Below are positions 13,741 through 16,261 of a DNA stretch of 16,261 nucleotides, in pieces; the stretch's first letter is position 1, and the number at the start of each line of letters is the position of its first letter. Both the position numbers and the translations under genes were made by a program. The notes beneath the pieces are model-generated. The model had not been told where the DNA came from, made no database searches, and saw nothing but the letters and a program-made list of their open reading frames with translations. Source of the stretch: OLB6 sp964620125 (lineage in GTDB: Bacteria > Bacteroidota > Ignavibacteria > Kapaibacteriales > Kapaibacteriaceae); contig CAZUGQ010000036.1 in NCBI GenBank assembly GCA_964620125.1, forward strand, positions 1-16,261. The letters run 5' to 3'.

Positions 13741-14919
13741 ATGCGATGTTCATGCACGTTGATGCTGATTGCCGTTCTTGTTACCAATGGGACAGCGCAA
13801 CGGTACTTCAGCCATGTGTTCGAAACCGTGCTGGTTGAGAGGAACATACCCTATGGAATGGCTCCGGACTATTTGGGTGTTCACACCACGTTGTTGCTCG
13901 ACGTCTATCAGCCAGAAGGCGACACCGAATCACGAAGGCCTTTGGTCATCCTTGTTCATGGCGGAGGTTTTACCGGTGGAGGCAAGGCCGGAGAGAATTT
14001 TCAGACGTGGGGCAACGATCTTGCCCGACGGGGCTTCATTGTTGCTTCTATAGACTATCGGCTTGGTACAACAAGCAAGACGGAGGCTAAGCCGATGTGG
14101 GAGGCAAGTCTGCGTGCGGGTCAAGATGTTCGTGCAGCGGTCCGGTATCTGCGCAGCATGCAACAACACTTTCGAATCGATACATCGCACATTTTTCTTG
14201 TTGGCACGTCGGCAGGGGGCTTGGCAATCGTGCAGGCCAGTCATCTTGACGATGATGAGGTGCCGGATTTCGTGGATGCAAGCCTTGGTACGGTGGAAGG
14301 CAACAGCGGAACACCTGGTGAAAGCAGTCGAGTACATGCCCTTGTGGTGTGCTGGGGTGCAACCACCGATACACTTTTCATGGAACCAGGTGATCCACCG
14401 ATAATTGCAATCCATGGTACTACCGACAAGACCGTGCCTTATCAGTGCGGTGCAAGTCGGTTCGGTTTTGACCTATGCGGAGCAGAGCCCTTAACTGAAC
14501 GTGCAGCAACACTGGGGATAAGGAATTCTCGGTTATTGTTCAACGGTGTTGGCCATACGTTGGATGGAAATCCCATACTGCTTGATAGCTGTTATCGATT
14601 CCTTGCCAATGAACTCGCAGAACTGGTGGAGAATGATGTTGTAGCCAGCACTCCAGAACTCGATATGCTCAGGTCGTGCACCGTCTTCCCCAATCCTGCC
14701 CGTGCAGGACACGTTGTGTATCTGTCTAGCGAGGTGCGTCCATCGAACGTGACCGTTGCTGATGTTACAGGACAGGTTATTGAATGTATGTGGCATATAG
14801 AAGGTACTCACCGTGTTCGGATCCATGTACCGAACGATCTGGTTCCCGGACTTGTTCTGGTGATTATTCAAACACCGCTAACGACAAAGCGAATGTCATT
14901 GATTGTTGTGCCGCACTAA
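13741..14919 (+). CDS. secreted alpha/beta-hydrolase (esterase/lipase-like) with type IX secretion sorting tail
   Basis: A 392-residue exported enzyme. The signal peptide MRCSCTLMLIAVLVTNGTA|Q leaves Gln at the mature start. Residues about 45-295 form an alpha/beta-hydrolase of the carboxylesterase/BD-FAE type: oxyanion motif HGGGF at 73-77, nucleophile Ser 157 in GTSAG, acid Asp 229 in IHGTTDKTVPYQ, and His 272 in GVGHTLDG. Residues about 314-390 match the type IX secretion C-terminal sorting domain: VFPNPARAG, then VTVADVTGQVI and VPGLVLVIIQ. So it should cross the outer membrane by T9SS and be surface-attached or released. The ATG at 13741 is chosen because GAGGGA lies four bases upstream; a GTG at 13729 is less likely. 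Natural substrate unknown. Confidence 0.9.
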   Translation: MRCSCTLMLIAVLVTNGTAQRYFSHVFETVLVERNIPYGMAPDYLGVHTTLLLDVYQPEGDTESRRPLVILVHGGGFTGGGKAGENFQTWGNDLARRGFIVASIDYRLGTTSKTEAKPMWEASLRAGQDVRAAVRYLRSMQQHFRIDTSHIFLVGTSAGGLAIVQASHLDDDEVPDFVDASLGTVEGNSGTPGESSRVHALVVCWGATTDTLFMEPGDPPIIAIHGTTDKTVPYQCGASRFGFDLCGAEPLTERAATLGIRNSRLLFNGVGHTLDGNPILLDSCYRFLANELAELVENDVVASTPELDMLRSCTVFPNPARAGHVVYLSSEVRPSNVTVADVTGQVIECMWHIEGTHRVRIHVPNDLVPGLVLVIIQTPLTTKRMSLIVVPH

Positions 14920-15048
14920 CAACCCTGTTCACGACGGAGTGTGTACGACTGTGGTATTGCTATTGCATGTAATACAGCACGCACGGGCATGAATGGATGA
15001 CACATTACGGTAACTTGCCTGTTCCTAAGTGAACACAATGGAGTATGA

Positions 15049-15906
15049 GTGGTGCATCTTGCAAAGTCCGTCAAGCCAAACCCAACCGACACTAAGGAGC
15101 TTGGACTCGTTGTAGGGTTGCAGATCCTGAAAAATGTACTCGGTACGGATTATTTGCATTATGGGTGGTGGGATGGTGGGATGGAAGTTCACTGCATCAA
15201 TCTGGGCAAGGCCCAGCAGGTGTATGCTGAGTACTTGTTTGATTTGATCCCACAAGGAACACAACGCATCCTCGATGTAGGCTGTGGTTCGGGTAGGACT
15301 GCCGTGGAGCTCGTAAGTCGAGGATACAACGTTGAGTGCATCTCACCGGCACAATACCTAACAGAACATGCTCGCGCCCTACTTGCAGACTCAGCAACAG
15401 TTCACCACGGAAAGTTTGAAGATGTTGAGCCCGGTACAACCTTCGATCTCATCCTGTTTAGCGAGAGCTTCCAGTACATCGCACTCGAGCACTCACTACC
15501 GAAAGCGCGAAGACTCCTCAACCCCGGAGGGTCCATCCTTATCTGCGATTTCTTTCGGCAGGACGATGTTGAAGGACACAGTCCGATAGGTGGTGGGCAC
15601 GGACTTCGTGACTTCTGGCATGCCGTTGACAGGAATGGACTCACCGTAGCATTCCAAGAGGATATAACGAAGTACGTAGCACCTACGGTTGACGTCTACA
15701 ACACAGTAACCATGCAGGTTGTCCAGCCTGTGTACTATGGCTTGAGAGGCCTGTTGCAGGAACGATTCTCACTTCTTGCCAAGCTCATTTTCTGGAAGTA
15801 CCGCAAGAAACTTGAGAAGATTGAAACCAAGCATTTCGCGGGCAGCCGCACCGCCGAGAACTTTGCAAAGTACAAGCGGTATTTGGCAGTGTTGTTAAAA
15901 GTCTAG
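15049..15906 (+). CDS. class I SAM-dependent methyltransferase
   Basis: A 285-residue methyltransferase with a Rossmann-type core. Motif I is ILDVGCGSG at 74-82, followed by an ECISPAQYLTEHAR segment (96-109) reminiscent of the small-molecule/tocopherol/sterol branch, then FDLILFSESFQYI at 132-144 and LLNPGGSILICDFF at 156-169. The N-terminal LHYGWWDGG (36-44) matches the HYGYW pattern seen in small-molecule N- and C-methyltransferases. Residues about 225-285 are a lysine-rich helical extension that could hold a lid or contact membrane. The GTG start has GGAG (15040-15043) five bases before it. The acceptor cannot be inferred; no biosynthetic partner lies beside it. Confidence 0.88.
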   Translation: MVHLAKSVKPNPTDTKELGLVVGLQILKNVLGTDYLHYGWWDGGMEVHCINLGKAQQVYAEYLFDLIPQGTQRILDVGCGSGRTAVELVSRGYNVECISPAQYLTEHARALLADSATVHHGKFEDVEPGTTFDLILFSESFQYIALEHSLPKARRLLNPGGSILICDFFRQDDVEGHSPIGGGHGLRDFWHAVDRNGLTVAFQEDITKYVAPTVDVYNTVTMQVVQPVYYGLRGLLQERFSLLAKLIFWKYRKKLEKIETKHFAGSRTAENFAKYKRYLAVLLKV

Positions 15907-16147
15907 GGCACAGTGTGTATTGTTATGAGCACCAGATGCATCTGGGTCCCACCGCAACGACAGAGATGCCGCTCGAAACCCGTGCAGTTTAGGTGGTTCC
16001 TTACACGACTGGAAAGGGACGTGTCATGCTCATCGACAAACAGTAGCTCGAGCTCACTGAAGGAGGAATTGGGGAACCTCAGAGGCTGCTACAATCAATC
16101 ACTATCACAGTCTGACTGTCAATAAAAACTCGGGAAGACCTCAGGTA

Positions 16148-16184
16148 GATACCTCCTGCAGGCTCACCGCATCGCCGAGGTATC
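16148..16184 (-). terminator. weak inverted repeat downstream of the tRNA, possible terminator
   Basis: GATACCTC (16148-16155) and GAGGTATC (16177-16184) are perfect eight-base arms around 21 bases. On the minus strand they lie just after the tRNA 3' end, and a five-T run (16126-16130 region) follows after a gap of about 17 bases. The long loop and the gap make this a weak terminator candidate. The rest of 15907-16191 holds no convincing gene. Confidence 0.3.
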
Positions 16185-16191
16185 CAATCTG

Positions 16192-16261
16192 CGGCCTCGA
16201 GAGGACTCGAACCTCCGACCCACGCTTTAGGAAAGCGTCGCTCTATCCTGCTGAGCTACGA
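16192..16261 (-). tRNA. tRNA-Arg (anticodon CCU), lacking its first four bases at the window edge
   Basis: Read on the minus strand, the D-arm GCTCAGCAGGATAGAGC, anticodon arm ACGCT-TTCCTAA-AGCGT with anticodon CCT (16229-16231), a five-base variable loop, and T-arm GGAGG-TTCGAGT-CCTCT are all well formed. The acceptor 3' strand CGAGGCC plus discriminator G would pair with 5' GGCCTCG, of which only TCG is inside the window; four bases lie beyond the edge. CCA is not encoded (CAG follows). It reads the codon AGG. Confidence 0.95.

Noticed and set aside
15913..16125. Open frame of 70 codons after the methyltransferase
   Set aside because: No ribosome site, cysteine/serine/arginine-rich random-looking composition, and no recognisable domain.

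Overview
The window looks like chromosomal DNA from a Gram-negative bacterium of the Fibrobacterota-Chlorobiota-Bacteroidota (FCB) group. The signs are: an esterase with a type IX secretion sorting tail; three exported proteins whose predicted signal peptidase I site is Ala|Gln, as in the Bacteroidetes 'Q-rule'; several upstream elements matching the Bacteroidota -7 hexamer-plus form TAnnTTTG; and two predicted outer-membrane beta-barrels. A Chlorobiota/Kapaibacteriota-like lineage would fit the moderate GC content and gene mix, but that is inference and I cannot assign a genus.

Left part (1-5700). A 16-bp tandem minisatellite (11 exact-length copies and one decayed copy) opens the window. 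It is followed by about 490 bp with no convincing gene. This gap holds four DnaA boxes and a good FCB-type promoter, and leads into the division operon ftsQ-ftsA-ftsZ. The murein genes that normally precede ftsQ are absent here. A second, tightly coupled operon of two paralogous lipoproteins of unknown function follows ftsZ and ends at a strong rho-independent terminator (5663-5696).

Middle part (5695-10013). On the minus strand lie a 76-residue orphan and a UMF1/Atg22-type MFS transporter. On the plus strand lie a ureohydrolase of the agmatinase type and dapD (lysine/diaminopimelate synthesis, succinylase branch). These are followed, on the minus strand, by an unusual protein with a long Arg/Lys-rich disordered region fused to a DUF1801 domain.

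Right part (10103-16261). Two exported proteins with outer-membrane barrel character are translationally coupled through TAATG. The 3' end of the second overlaps a convergent RhlE-like DEAD-box RNA helicase by 35 bp. Then come an OsmC-family protein, a T9SS-tailed alpha/beta-hydrolase, a class I SAM methyltransferase and, at the right edge on the minus strand, a tRNA-Arg(CCU) lacking only its first four bases.

Most genes are ordinary housekeeping or cell-envelope genes. I see no transposase, integrase, phage, CRISPR or recognisable defence system. The parts that most deserve attention are the DnaA-box cluster and promoter ahead of ftsQAZ (origin of replication or DnaA control of division), the adjacent minisatellite, the recurrent nine-G tracts inside core genes (FtsA and FtsZ nucleotide-binding loops among them), and the unknown lipoprotein pair after ftsZ.
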